A stretch of 64,000 nt of DNA, from contig NZ_NKXR01000002.1 of assembly GCF_002232035.1 (NCBI RefSeq), positions 124,001 through 188,000 on the forward strand, written 5' to 3'. The stretch comes from Collinsella sp. TF06-26. GTDB taxonomy: Bacteria > Actinomycetota > Coriobacteriia > Coriobacteriales > Coriobacteriaceae. The notes under the pieces were generated by a model. It made no database searches. It had not been told where the DNA came from and worked only from the letters and a program-made list of their open reading frames with translations. Within the stretch, counting starts at the first letter, position 1, and each line of letters begins with the position of its first letter. Positions 27,143-36,069 of this stretch are shown here, one piece after another. Position numbers and translations under genes: made by a program.

Positions 27143-30100
27143 CTACACGTCCCTCCTTACAAACGTTCCTTCGTGGTTATACGAGCAGCGCGCATGCGCG
27201 GCCTGAGCCGACGTCGGGTCGACGGCGGCAACGTTGCCCGCCTCGAGCTCGCGCAGACGCTCGGCAATGCCGGTCTCCACGCGATCGAGCAGCGCATCGA
27301 AGTCCATGTTGCCGCCCTCGCCGGGAAAGCCCTTCTTAAGGCCTGGGATGCGGCCGTCGCCGCGCTCTTCCTCAAGCAACTCGGCGCTCGCCGCACCGCG
27401 CAGCGCGGGCTTGCCGCCCTTGGTCGAAAAATAGAGTGCGGCGCGGGTATCCAGATCCAGAGCCCGGCGCATGGCCTGCGCGTAGATGAGTGTCTGAGTA
27501 TGGGGCGGCAACCAGCGCGGGTCGTCGATGGGGGCCTCGCCCGACTCCTCGTCGCGCACCGTGGGATCGGCGAGCTTAAACTCCTCGACACCCGAACGAT
27601 GCTTGTAGTCGATTACCACGGCGCGATTCTCGGCATCCACATCCACGCGGTCGATGCGCCCGCCGAGCGGCCAGCCGGCATACTCGACCTGGAGCTCGTT
27701 GAACGCAAACTCCAGGTAGCGCGGCGCGAAGGGCGCGAGCGCCTCGGACTCGTAGGCAAGCACACCCTCCAGCTGCGGCAAAATCTCGGCCACCTGGCGC
27801 TCCTCCACTGGAGAGAGCGGCACCAGCGGGCCCTCGGTACCGCGCTTGCCGGCGTGCTCGGCCAGGGTCTCGGCAAAGACCTCGTGCAGCAGCTCCTTCG
27901 CGCGCGGCAGATTCATGGGCGTCACGCGCTCCATGCCCTCCTGGGGCAGACGGGCATGCAAGTGCTCCAGCATGTCATGGACAAAGTTGCCCTTCTCCAT
28001 GTTGCCAAAGCCCGCATCGATGGACTGAGGTTTGACGCGATACGAGACGAACCAGCATAACGGGCAGGCGGAATAGGCCTCGATCTGCGAGGCGGACGTC
28101 AGGCGCGGCACGAGTGGCGCGTCCTCGCCCTCGCCATCGCGACGACGCAGGACCAAATACGGCACGGCCTCGGCACTCAGATGCTGAGGGGCTTCACAGG
28201 CCACGCGCTCGCGCTTGAGACCTTCGCCCGCCGCGGGATCGAAGTCCCTTACGATATCACCCTCACCCACGCACTTCGCCTTGTCGGCGCCAGCGGTCTT
28301 AGCGTCGTCAGCTGCTTTAGCAGCTTCAGCGGCCTCGGCAGCGCCAGCGGCCTCGGCATGCGCCCGCAACTCAGTCCACACGGCAGCCGGGTAGCACTCG
28401 CGCGCCTGGCGATCGTGCGTCACGCGGGCAAGCGTAACCGGACCGCGCGCGGCCTGCATCGCGCGACCAAAGCGTACGCGCAACAAGGCGGCAGGCTCAA
28501 GCGTCACACCGCTGCGATCTAACTCTGCCGTCAGCGTGGCCAGCGGGCCCTCCTCATGTGAGAGCGGATAACTGTCCAGGTCGACGTCGGCAAGCAGCAC
28601 GGCATCGTAGCTATCGGGGCGCAGGCCTGCCGCATCGGCAAGCGATGCAAAGCGCACTTGGGCGCGCGGCGCGCGGTCGACCTCGTAGGTCTCGTAATCG
28701 TAGGCGGTGCTACGCTTGTCTACCTTGGTGCGAATGCCATCGAGCACGGGCACGGTCGCGGCCTGCGATACGTCGAGCGCGCGAGCATCGTTCATAAGGA
28801 TGTCGATGACGTGGCGCAGCAGAGCCACCTCCGCCTGGCGACGGGCTTGGCCATCCAAGCTGCCCAGCGAGCGATCGGGCAACCCCTCGGCAACGGCAAG
28901 CATGGCCTTGAGCGCCGTCACGGGCTTGTCACGCCACAGCGCCTGGAACACGTCCGAGACCACGCACGGCACGTTCTTAAACCAGTTCTCGTCGCTCGCC
29001 GCCTTGCGCGCGCCCCTCACCTGGCCTTGGACGCTCTGCAGCAGGCTCTTAACGCCCGCGGTAGTCTTGCTGCGCGAGAGACGCATATTCTTATCGAAGG
29101 TACGGGCATTGACGGCATCAGCGCCCGAAAGCGGACTGTAAATCCAGTCGGTAAGCTCCGGCGCGGGCCACCACTCAGTCTTAGAAGCTGCCCCTTCGTC
29201 GGCGGCCTTCATACGCTCGATCAGGTTGGCGAGCGCCGTGAACTGCCTGCCCGCAATGGATTGAGAAAACGCCGTGAACTCAACTGTCTCGGCAGCGATA
29301 TGACGAGCCGCCAGACGAGAGGCGAGCTCACCGAACAGCTGGGGTGCCCGGGCAGAAACAACGAGCACGCGTACGGGGTCGGCGGGCGTTGCAGCAGCCT
29401 TATCGTCCTTGGACTCCTTGTGCGTTTTCACCAACTTATCGATGGCGTCCGCATAAGCATGGGCACGGGCATGGGGGCCGGCGACCTCAATAAAGGCAGG
29501 CTGAGCGGCGGTCCCGCAAGCGGCATCAGACGCGACGGCGTCCTCCCTCAGCGGCGCGGCCTCGAACAGCACACCGCGGGCATCAAATGCCGCGGCAAGC
29601 TCCTCGCGCATCGCCGCCTGCTCGCAGGCAAGCAGTACGACGACCTCTCCCCCATTGTTCGCCACGGCAGACAGCAGCTCGAGCAGGCCGTGCGTAAACG
29701 ACGTGATACCGCGCACGCATACGGCGCGGGTGCACGCCGGCAGGTTATCGGCCAGGGCATCGGCCATAATGTCAGCCGCCTCGCAGGGCTCGACCATATC
29801 TCGACGGTCCAAACCACCCGCGTAGGCACGCAAAAGCTCGAACACACGAGCCTCGGCATCGCTTTTTGGCTCAGGCTGGCAATTGTTACCACGGCATCGC
29901 TCGGTACCCGTCCCTGCAACGCCCGGCAACACGTCGCGGGCCATGCGCGCAAGCATGCGCACTGTGCCCTGGCTGCGCGAAAGCGGCTGCAGGTCGGCAT
30001 CGTCGAGACGCGTGACCATGTCCGAAAACAGCATCTGACGCTGCAGGTTGTCGACGAAACCGCGCCCGTCGCCCAAAAGCTCCCACAGCGAGCGAAGCCA

Positions 30101-30295
30101 CGATGTAGGCGTCTTGTAGTCAATACCCAGCGAAACGCCGGCTTCCGCCGCATCATGACGGCACAGGTCGAGCTCAGCAAACGTTGGCGCCAGCAGCACG
30201 GCACGCCCGTGGCGGGCAATAAGGTCGGCAAGCAGCGCCGCCTCGGCATCGCTCAAATCCGCGCCGGCGTTGGTGGTATAGATTCGAACAGGCAT
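27143..30295 (-). CDS. addB: AddB-type nuclease subunit
   Basis: A 1050-residue partner of AddA. The helicase-like N-terminal half has no recognisable Walker A (RAVLLAPTFAELDL in its place), as is common for the inactive motor of AddB. The C-terminal RecB-like nuclease is clear: LGGRIDRVDVDAENRAVVID followed by YKHRSG, and QTLIYAQAMRRAL. Of the cysteines that hold an iron-sulfur cluster in AddB, only CPLC near the start of the nuclease and one near the C-terminus (HARCSYN) are visible, so the cluster may be absent or altered. First gene of the addB-addA operon. Confidence 0.85.
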   Translation of the reverse strand: MPVRIYTTNAGADLSDAEAALLADLIARHGRAVLLAPTFAELDLCRHDAAEAGVSLGIDYKTPTSWLRSLWELLGDGRGFVDNLQRQMLFSDMVTRLDDADLQPLSRSQGTVRMLARMARDVLPGVAGTGTERCRGNNCQPEPKSDAEARVFELLRAYAGGLDRRDMVEPCEAADIMADALADNLPACTRAVCVRGITSFTHGLLELLSAVANNGGEVVVLLACEQAAMREELAAAFDARGVLFEAAPLREDAVASDAACGTAAQPAFIEVAGPHARAHAYADAIDKLVKTHKESKDDKAAATPADPVRVLVVSARAPQLFGELASRLAARHIAAETVEFTAFSQSIAGRQFTALANLIERMKAADEGAASKTEWWPAPELTDWIYSPLSGADAVNARTFDKNMRLSRSKTTAGVKSLLQSVQGQVRGARKAASDENWFKNVPCVVSDVFQALWRDKPVTALKAMLAVAEGLPDRSLGSLDGQARRQAEVALLRHVIDILMNDARALDVSQAATVPVLDGIRTKVDKRSTAYDYETYEVDRAPRAQVRFASLADAAGLRPDSYDAVLLADVDLDSYPLSHEEGPLATLTAELDRSGVTLEPAALLRVRFGRAMQAARGPVTLARVTHDRQARECYPAAVWTELRAHAEAAGAAEAAEAAKAADDAKTAGADKAKCVGEGDIVRDFDPAAGEGLKRERVACEAPQHLSAEAVPYLVLRRRDGEGEDAPLVPRLTSASQIEAYSACPLCWFVSYRVKPQSIDAGFGNMEKGNFVHDMLEHLHARLPQEGMERVTPMNLPRAKELLHEVFAETLAEHAGKRGTEGPLVPLSPVEERQVAEILPQLEGVLAYESEALAPFAPRYLEFAFNELQVEYAGWPLGGRIDRVDVDAENRAVVIDYKHRSGVEEFKLADPTVRDEESGEAPIDDPRWLPPHTQTLIYAQAMRRALDLDTRAALYFSTKGGKPALRGAASAELLEEERGDGRIPGLKKGFPGEGGNMDFDALLDRVETGIAERLRELEAGNVAAVDPTSAQAAHARCSYNHEGTFVRRDV

Positions 30296-30384
30296 GGTCC
30301 TCCACTCAAACCGTTCGCAATATTCAATGTTTCCATCCTACCCGCCCGCGCGGACAGATTTGCCCCACGCCAACAGATTTGACC

Positions 30385-30460
30385 CCTTGGAGACGGAGGA
30401 AAATGGATCACCGAGGAGGTCAGTCTAACCCAGCGATCCGTTTTCCTCCGTCCCCAAAGG
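30385..30460. repeat. Inverted repeat with GACGGAGGAAAA arms
   Basis: The left arm (30385-30409, core GACGGAGGAAAATGGATC) and right arm (30435-30460, core GATCCGTTTTCCTCCGTC) are complementary apart from a few bases, around a 25-nt loop. The right arm ends in GTCCCC. It lies between divergent-looking gene ends with no ORF and resembles the other GGGGAC-tipped elements of the window. Confidence 0.8.
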
Positions 30461-30464
30461 ATCA

Positions 30465-30489
30465 AAAAACCGCCCCCGAAGGGACGGTT
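30465..30489 (-). terminator. Terminator of the YerC-like gene
   Basis: Minus-strand AACCGTCCC, loop TTCG, GGGGCGGTT, then TTTT, 27 nt after the stop codon. Confidence 0.8.
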
Positions 30490-30516
30490 CTGCGCAATTC
30501 GTTTGTTGCCGCTGGC

Positions 30517-30816
30517 CTACTCGCCATCCTCCAGTTTGATGAGGATCTTGCGATAGCCGCCGTACTCGCCGTTGAGTGCCTTTGAAACGCGGCTCACCGT
30601 AGTGGACGAAGCGCCGGTGCGGGCCTGAACCTCAACATAAGGCTCGCCCTCATCCAGATAACGCGCAACCTGCAGACGTTGCGAAAGATCGCAGATCTCG
30701 CGCGGCGTGCAGATATCGGTCAAAAACGCCTGGATATCCTTCTCGTCATCCAAAAGACTAAATGCGTGGACCAGCTGCTTGACATCAGGCTTGTCAAACA
30801 TGTTCTCGATATTCAT
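30517..30816 (-). CDS. YerC/YecD family TrpR-like DNA-binding protein
   Basis: A 99-residue helical protein of the YerC/YecD family, related to the Trp repressor fold. The recognition part is visible as CTPREICDLSQRLQVARYLD followed by GASSTTVSRVSKAL, a helix-turn-helix. It has its own terminator. The regulated genes are not known from the sequence; in other bacteria the gene often sits near helicase or purine genes. Here it lies upstream of, but separate from, addBA. Confidence 0.9.
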   Translation of the reverse strand: MNIENMFDKPDVKQLVHAFSLLDDEKDIQAFLTDICTPREICDLSQRLQVARYLDEGEPYVEVQARTGASSTTVSRVSKALNGEYGGYRKILIKLEDGE

Positions 30817-31140
30817 CGATCACCGCCAAACCCGCCAAAAGGCATCGAAGTTGATACTGACATCGGGCATCGTTCGCCCGTTCTATGCAATAGGGCAACG
30901 CGTGTGGCTTTTGCCCGTAGCAGTTTAGCACACCACCAAACTAAAGCGACAAAACTCTCTGCCAGCGGCGCGTTTTTCAGGACGAACGCCGTTTTGAAAC
31001 CGAATGCGCACGTAAGCTCCACGAATATCTGAGACAATGGGCGGCCGAACAAGGCGGCACACCCGAGCGGCCGTCCAAGCTGCCGCAGCAAACCGCTTCA
31101 CGCGACACCGACGCACCCTGCGCAAGAAAGGATTCACACC
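30817..31140. other. Gene-free interval between yerC-like and holin-like genes
   Basis: The 324 nt between these divergent genes hold no ORF with a ribosome site. The minus-strand TTGCCCTATTGCATAGA stretch could contain the yerC-like promoter. The small hairpin CGGGCATCGTTCGCCCG near 30865 is the only structure noted. Confidence 0.5.
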
Positions 31141-31506
31141 ATGCGCTTTATGCTTAACTGGCTCTTTACCTCGATCGCCATCGCGATTGCCACGTTCCTC
31201 GTCCCCGGCATCCAGCCCTTCGGTTTTGCCGAGGCCTGGGTCTGTTTCGCCTTCGTGGGACTGTTCCTGAACATCGTCGATTCGCTCGTCAAGCCGTTTC
31301 TGACGGTTATCTCGCTGCCGCTCACGATCATTACGCTGGGTATTTTTCAGCTCGTAGTCAACAGCTTTATGCTCGAGCTGGCCAGCTATCTGTCGGTCAA
31401 TCTGCTGGGCGCGGGTATCTCCATCGCCAGCTTTGGATCGGCCTTTATGGGCAGCATCCTGGTGTCCATCATGCGCAGCATTCTCGATAGCATCGCCGAG
31501 GGCTAA
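31141..31506 (+). CDS. Phage holin family / DUF360-type membrane protein
   Basis: A 121-residue protein with four membrane helices filling almost its whole length (the first is LNWLFTSIAIAIATFLVPGI). It has the conserved NIVDSLVKPFLTVISLPLTI stretch, typical of the small membrane proteins annotated as phage holin family (PF04020). No phage genes are nearby, so this is the chromosomal, non-lytic type with unknown role. AGAAAGGA precedes the ATG, and a strong terminator follows. Confidence 0.88.
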   Translation: MRFMLNWLFTSIAIAIATFLVPGIQPFGFAEAWVCFAFVGLFLNIVDSLVKPFLTVISLPLTIITLGIFQLVVNSFMLELASYLSVNLLGAGISIASFGSAFMGSILVSIMRSILDSIAEG

Positions 31507-31546
31507 AACGGCCATTCCGGCCGCGCCCGTCTCAACAGCCCAAAAC

Positions 31547-31585
31547 GAAGGCCGCCCATCGCAAAAATGGGCGGCCTTCTTATTT
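31547..31585 (+). terminator. Terminator of the holin-like gene
   Basis: GAAGGCCGCCCAT pairs perfectly with ATGGGCGGCCTTC around a 7-nt loop, followed by TTATTT. Confidence 0.9.
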
Positions 31586-31648
31586 GCCAAGTCTCAAAGG
31601 GCGAGAGAATCTGCCATTTCCACCCTGTCCCCACATGGCAGGTGTGGG

Positions 31649-32077
31649 TTAGATGACGTAATCGTAGCCTTCATTGGGAGCGACAAGTTGATCGAGCGTC
31701 ACACCGTCGAGGTAGTCGTTGATGAGCTTGTCAAGGTTCTTCCACACGTCGAGCGTGGGGCACTCATCAGATCGCGAGCAACCCTTGCAGTCGCCATCCA
31801 GGCAGGCGACCGGCGCCAGGCTGCCCTCGGTCAGGCGCAAGATCTCGCCCACCGTGTACTGCTCGGGCGGGCGCGTAAGCACGTAGCCGCCGCCCTTGCC
31901 GCGCATGCCCGAGAGCATATTGGCGCGCACGAGCGTCGCCAGAATATTCTCGAGGTACTTCTCCGAAATCCCCTGGCGCGCCGCGATCTCTTTGAGCGGG
32001 ATGCGACCGGCCGCCTGATGCTCGGCCAGGTCGACCATAACGCGCAGGGCATATCTGCCCTTTGTGGAAACCAACAT
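31649..32077 (-). CDS. Rrf2 family regulator (IscR/CymR type)
   Basis: A 142-residue winged-helix regulator. The DNA-binding part is MLVSTKGRYALRVMVDLAEH with ISEKYLENILATL and the wing GKGGGYVL. A cysteine cluster near residues 92-106 (CLDGDCKGCSRSDEC) resembles the iron-sulfur site of IscR. It is divergent from cysK across a 253-nt gap, so a link to cysteine or Fe-S supply, as for CymR or IscR, is likely. Minus-strand TAGAAT at about 32115 is a probable -10 for this gene. Confidence 0.9.
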   Translation of the reverse strand: MLVSTKGRYALRVMVDLAEHQAAGRIPLKEIAARQGISEKYLENILATLVRANMLSGMRGKGGGYVLTRPPEQYTVGEILRLTEGSLAPVACLDGDCKGCSRSDECPTLDVWKNLDKLINDYLDGVTLDQLVAPNEGYDYVI

Positions 32078-32194
32078 ATATAGTGCTGCCTTTCGGTCTT
32101 TTAGTCCGTTGAAATTCTAGCCGAAAAATTGGCTTTGAAAATACCCGTTCCGGTCAAGATGGTTAATCAACTTGCAATAATCTCCTATTTCCTA

Positions 32195-32272
32195 TTGCAT
32201 TACTAGGCTTTGGTGTCTACTATGCTTCCCAACAGCTAAACGAACAACCTATAAGGTTTATGGGTTTAGCTG
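32195..32272 (+). promoter_or_regulatory. cysK promoter and 40-bp interrupted palindrome
   Basis: TTGCAT (32195-32200), 17 nt, and TACTAT (32218-32223) form a plausible promoter. Just after the expected start site, CAGCTAAAC (32233-32241) pairs with GTTTAGCTG (32264-32272), and between them AACCT pairs with AGGTT. The structure could be the operator of the divergent Rrf2 regulator or a leader hairpin. No T-box or SAM-riboswitch core was recognised. Confidence 0.55.
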
Positions 32273-32330
32273 CTAGACACACCGTAAAACCACACGGTAT
32301 CCAGTCATTTGAACACTTTGGAGGTTCATC

Positions 32331-33269
32331 ATGAGCAAGGTTTACACGTCCATCGATCAGCTTATCGGCCACACCCCGCTCCTGGAGCTCACCCACTTTG
32401 AGGCCGATGAGGACCTCAAGGCCCGCGTGCTCGTCAAGCTGGAATACTTCAACCCCGCCGGATCCGTTAAAGACCGCGTCGCCAAGAACATGATTGACGA
32501 GGCCGAGAAGGCAGGCAAGCTCGTGCGTGGCGGCGACTACACCATCATCGAGCCCACGAGCGGCAACACCGGCGTCGGCATCGCCTCGGTGGCGGCCGCC
32601 CGCGGCTACAAGGTGATCATCACCATGCCCGAGACCATGTCCGTCGAGCGCCGCAAGCTGATGCAGGCATACGGTGCGCAGCTCGTGCTCACCGACGGCT
32701 CCAAAGGCATGAAGGGCGCTATCGCCAAGGCCGAAGAGTTGCAGAAGGAGACCCCCAACAGCATCATCGCCGGCCAGTTTGTGAACCCCGCGAACCCGGC
32801 CATTCACAAGGCCACGACCGGCCCCGAGATCTGGGACGACACCGACGGCAAGGTCGACATCTTCGTCGCCGGCGTCGGCACCGGCGGCACCGTGACCGGC
32901 GTGGGCGAGTTCCTCAAGGAGCAAAACCCCGAGATTCAGGTCGTCGCCGTCGAGCCCGCCACCTCCCCGGTGCTCTCTAAGGGCCAGGCCGGCCCGCACA
33001 AGATCCAGGGTATCGGTGCCGGCTTTGTGCCCGACGTCCTCGACACCCAGGTCTACGACGAGATCATCCCCGTCGAGAACGACGACGCCTTTGCCACCGG
33101 CCGCGCCGTGGGCCACAAGGAGGGCGTGCTCGTGGGCATTTCGTCCGGCGCCGCCGTGTGGGCCGCACTGCAGCTGGCCAAGCGCCCCGAGAACGAGGGC
33201 AAGACCATCGTGGCGCTGCTCGCCGACACCGGCGAGCGCTACCTGTCCACGGCACTCTTCCAGGACTAG
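32331..33269 (+). CDS. cysK: Cysteine synthase A (O-acetylserine sulfhydrylase)
   Basis: PLP enzyme making cysteine from O-acetylserine and sulfide. The PLP lysine is in [14 protein letters not shown], the substrate loop is [12 protein letters not shown], and the phosphate-binding loop is [12 protein letters not shown]. At 312 residues it has the CysK length and no CBS domain, and the C-terminus carries [18 protein letters not shown] lies before the ATG. It is divergent from the Rrf2-type regulator. Confidence 0.96.
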   Translation: MSKVYTSIDQLIGHTPLLELTHFEADEDLKARVLVKLEYFNPAGSVKDRVAKNMIDEAEKAGKLVRGGDYTIIEPTSGNTGVGIASVAAARGYKVIITMPETMSVERRKLMQAYGAQLVLTDGSKGMKGAIAKAEELQKETPNSIIAGQFVNPANPAIHKATTGPEIWDDTDGKVDIFVAGVGTGGTVTGVGEFLKEQNPEIQVVAVEPATSPVLSKGQAGPHKIQGIGAGFVPDVLDTQVYDEIIPVENDDAFATGRAVGHKEGVLVGISSGAAVWAALQLAKRPENEGKTIVALLADTGERYLSTALFQD

Positions 33270-33370
33270 AGCTCTCGTTCTTAGAACGAGTCCAAGGCAC
33301 GCCGGTCTCCCCTCTCTTCTGGCAGCCTGAGCTCATCCCAACAGGGTGTCCCACAGGACGCCCGAACTTG

Positions 33371-33448
33371 CTACAATGTCTGCGGCGCGGAACCAGCCTC
33401 CCGCGCCGCTTTTCTTTTTTGGCCACATGCCACCAAGGAGAACCTCCT
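33371..33448 (+). promoter_or_regulatory. mnmA promoter, start-proximal hairpin and masked ribosome site
   Basis: TGCTACAAT (33371-33379) is an extended -10. From about the first transcribed base GCGGCGCGG (33384-33392) pairs with CCGCGCCGC (33403-33411), followed by TTTTCTTTTTT, a full terminator shape that could also end cysK transcripts. Further on AAGGAG, the ribosome site, faces CTCCTC three bases later in a small hairpin next to the ATG. Confidence 0.6.
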
Positions 33449-33449
33449 C

Positions 33450-34550
33450 ATGCACAACAAGCGCGTGCTCGTCGCCATGAGCGGCGGCGTCGATTCCAGC
33501 GTGACCGCGTATCTGCTCAAAAGCCAGGGCTACGAATGTGTCGGCGCCACCATGCGCCTCACCTGCCCCGCACCCGACCCCGCCACGGGCATGAGTAAGG
33601 TCGACCGCGACATCGCCGACGCAGAGGCCGTCGCCGAGCGCATAGGCATTCCCCACCATGTGCTCGACTTGCAGCAAACCTTCGACCGTAACGTAATCGA
33701 GCGCTTTGTGAACGCCTACCAGGAGGGGCTGACGCCCAATCCGTGCATTATCTGCAACCGCCACATTAAGTTTGGCGCGCTGCTCGATGCAGCGCTGGAC
33801 ATGGGCTGCGACTACATCGCCACGGGCCATTACGCCAAAACAAGCCAGGCGGCAGACGGCACCTGGCAGCTGCATCGCGGCGAGGACCCCAAAAAGGACC
33901 AGAGTTACTTTTTGTATTCGCTTACGCAGGAGCGTCTGGCGCGCACGATTTTTCCGCTGGCGGGTCTGGACAAGGAGCGCAACGTGCGCCGGATTGCCGC
34001 CGAGCAGGGCTTCATCAACGCCAAGAAGGCCGAAAGCGAGGATATCTGCTTTATTCCAGACGGTAACTACGCGGGCTATATCGAGCGCCGCTGCGGACAT
34101 CCCGCTGCACCGGGCGACATTGTGTGGCGCGACGGCAGCGTGGTCGGGCGCCACAACGGCGCGCTGCGCTACACCATCGGCCAGCGCAAAGGCCTGGGCG
34201 TCGCGATGGCGCATCCCGTGTACGTAACGGGTGTCGACGCCGTCAACAACACCGTGCATCTGGGCGAGGCCGAGGACCTGACGGCCACGGCGCTCACGGC
34301 CAACGACTGGATTTGGAGCGCCCCTGCCGACCACATGGAAGCCGAGCTGGATGCCGGCGGCATCCGCGTGGGCGCCAAGTACCGCTACCGACAGAAAGAC
34401 CAGGCAGCGATCCTTACGCACGGCGAAGACGGGCAAATGTTGCTGACCTTTGACGAGCCGCAGCGCGCCATCGCCCCCGGCCAGGCTGTCGTTATATACC
34501 GCGGCGACATCGTCCTGGGCGGCGGCACCGTGACCGGCGCACTTAAGTAG
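33450..34550 (+). CDS. mnmA: tRNA-specific 2-thiouridylase MnmA
   Basis: Adds sulfur to U34 of the tRNAs for Lys, Glu and Gln. The ATP-binding PP-loop is AMSGGVDSSVTAYLL at the N-terminus. The two catalytic cysteines are in NPCIICNRHIKFG and EDICFIPDGNY, and the tRNA-binding middle and C-terminal beta-barrel (IGQRKGLGVAM) are complete. 366 residues is normal. It sits 3' of cysK, and a cysteine desulfurase that would feed it sulfur is not in the window. Confidence 0.96.
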   Translation: MHNKRVLVAMSGGVDSSVTAYLLKSQGYECVGATMRLTCPAPDPATGMSKVDRDIADAEAVAERIGIPHHVLDLQQTFDRNVIERFVNAYQEGLTPNPCIICNRHIKFGALLDAALDMGCDYIATGHYAKTSQAADGTWQLHRGEDPKKDQSYFLYSLTQERLARTIFPLAGLDKERNVRRIAAEQGFINAKKAESEDICFIPDGNYAGYIERRCGHPAAPGDIVWRDGSVVGRHNGALRYTIGQRKGLGVAMAHPVYVTGVDAVNNTVHLGEAEDLTATALTANDWIWSAPADHMEAELDAGGIRVGAKYRYRQKDQAAILTHGEDGQMLLTFDEPQRAIAPGQAVVIYRGDIVLGGGTVTGALK

Positions 34551-34558
34551 CCGCGGGT

Positions 34559-35932
34559 TTATCGCTGCACGTGTCGAAGTACCTCAACAGCGGCACCAAC
34601 CTCGATTATGCGACGCTCGAGGCCGCGGCGGATGGCCTCGAGTCGACCCTCCGCCGTGGCCCATTCGCTCTGCGAAAGAATCTCGATCGCCTCATCAACA
34701 AATCCGTTGAGCCGCGATGAATCGAACCAATCGAGCGAGTCCGCAAGCGCCAGCTGGACGGAAGGGTCGGGCCCAAACGGCTTAGCGGAAAACCCAAACT
34801 CCCCAGCTGCGAGCACGGCAGTTGGTACGTTATACCACAGGCAGTTGCCGCTATCGAACAGCGGAGCAGGTTTTATCTCCAGGGTGTCGACATTGCGGAT
34901 GATGCCGAAGTTTCGCCAATGGCGGTCGCTGTTGGCCAAAAGGGCATCGCAGACAATCATCTGCGACATAGACCTTCTCACAGCGGCCTCACCGACACCA
35001 TGCTTGCCGAGGTAGCAACAGTACCGGTCGTACGTCGAGTTTCCCCGCTGACTACCAAGTACGCCCTTAACGTAAACAGCCGGAACGTATTCCTCGCGGC
35101 CGTCAAGAAAGTCGTCGCACAGACACACAGGGCCATCGAATATGCGCTCAACCGCGTAAGGAACAAACTCCCCCTTGGAAAGCAAGCGACGATGTAGAGC
35201 CGTTGCAACCGCCTCGTTAAAGGGACGCTGATCGTCCATCCCGCACCCTTTAGCCAAAACGCGAATGCCGTTTCGGATCATCCACGATTTAGGGAGCTCG
35301 CCCTCGGACGTGTTATCCGGATTTTTTAGACCGATGCCTTCCAGCCAACCCGAACGCTCTTCGGGCGCCGATCGCTCAAATTCGTTCTCAAAGTAATTGA
35401 TGCTTTGCCATTTGAGTTCGACGCAATCGGCCGGCCGCAGCCAATAACAATCCGAAAGCGATAAGCCCAGGCACCGAACCGGAACCTCGATGCCATTGGC
35501 AATTCCCAGTTCACGATAGCGCGAGACGAGTCCAGGGCGGACGTCAGGCACCGACCGATGGCTCCACCACACGTTGAGCTCCCGTTTATTCACCGTAGGA
35601 GAAGAGCTCGAGCATGTGCCAAACGGCATTCGTTGCGCATCGAGGACCTCGGCGATTTCGAAGGGAAACTCACGCGTCGGATCAAATGAGACATGCGCGA
35701 TCTCATGGTCGGCCGACATCAGCGTAAACTTGCGTCCCACATCAGCCGCAGGACGGCGTCCTCGCTTGCGGACCTTTTGGTAGGCGGTCGCAGAATTGTA
35801 CTCGACCATCTTCCGGCCGCCCACAATATCGCACACAAGCGTCCCCGATGCGGCAAGTTGCGATATGCGGGCTTTCGTAACGCCCAACAGGCGGGCGGCA
35901 TCACCCATAGATAAGTACTCAGACGTATCCAT
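34559..35932 (-). CDS. HTH-HipA-like kinase fusion protein
   Basis: The 457 residues join an N-terminal MerR/excisionase-like helix-turn-helix (YLSMGDAARLLGVTKARISQ) to a HipA/CtkA-like kinase domain. The kinase half keeps an ATP lysine in IRVLAKG, a helix with NEAVATALHRR, the catalytic NSDRHWRNFG (334-343) and the metal Asp in APLFDSG (Asp360), so it looks active. HipA toxins normally pair with a separate HTH antitoxin HipB; here none is adjacent and the HTH is in the same chain. GAGGTG lies 10 nt before ATG 35932. The upstream A/T-rich stretch contains GTTTAGT ... ACTAAAC, a possible self-operator. The gene converges on mnmA with 8 nt between stops. Confidence 0.75.
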   Translation of the reverse strand: MDTSEYLSMGDAARLLGVTKARISQLAASGTLVCDIVGGRKMVEYNSATAYQKVRKRGRRPAADVGRKFTLMSADHEIAHVSFDPTREFPFEIAEVLDAQRMPFGTCSSSSPTVNKRELNVWWSHRSVPDVRPGLVSRYRELGIANGIEVPVRCLGLSLSDCYWLRPADCVELKWQSINYFENEFERSAPEERSGWLEGIGLKNPDNTSEGELPKSWMIRNGIRVLAKGCGMDDQRPFNEAVATALHRRLLSKGEFVPYAVERIFDGPVCLCDDFLDGREEYVPAVYVKGVLGSQRGNSTYDRYCCYLGKHGVGEAAVRRSMSQMIVCDALLANSDRHWRNFGIIRNVDTLEIKPAPLFDSGNCLWYNVPTAVLAAGEFGFSAKPFGPDPSVQLALADSLDWFDSSRLNGFVDEAIEILSQSEWATAEGRLEAIRRGLERRIIEVGAAVEVLRHVQR

Positions 35933-36011
35933 ACACCGCATCACCTCGTTAAGTAATTTACACGTTTAGTTAATAGATTACATACATCATAATACTAAAC
36001 AGCCCAAAGCG

Positions 36012-36036
36012 AAAAAAGGCCCGAAAAACGGGCCTT
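36012..36036 (-). terminator. Terminator of the M42 peptidase gene
   Basis: Minus-strand AAGGCCCG, loop TTTT, CGGGCCTT, followed by TTTT. It could work in both directions. Confidence 0.8.
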
Positions 36037-36069
36037 AGTGATTGGTCAGCCGAGTCGCAAGCTGCTCCC

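Noticed and set aside
31141-31506. Prophage holin
   Set aside because: The family name says holin, but no phage gene is nearby and this is the common chromosomal form.
32224-32330. T-box leader ahead of cysK
   Set aside because: The T-box word (TGGNACCGCG-like) and a specifier stem were not found; only the palindrome is supported.
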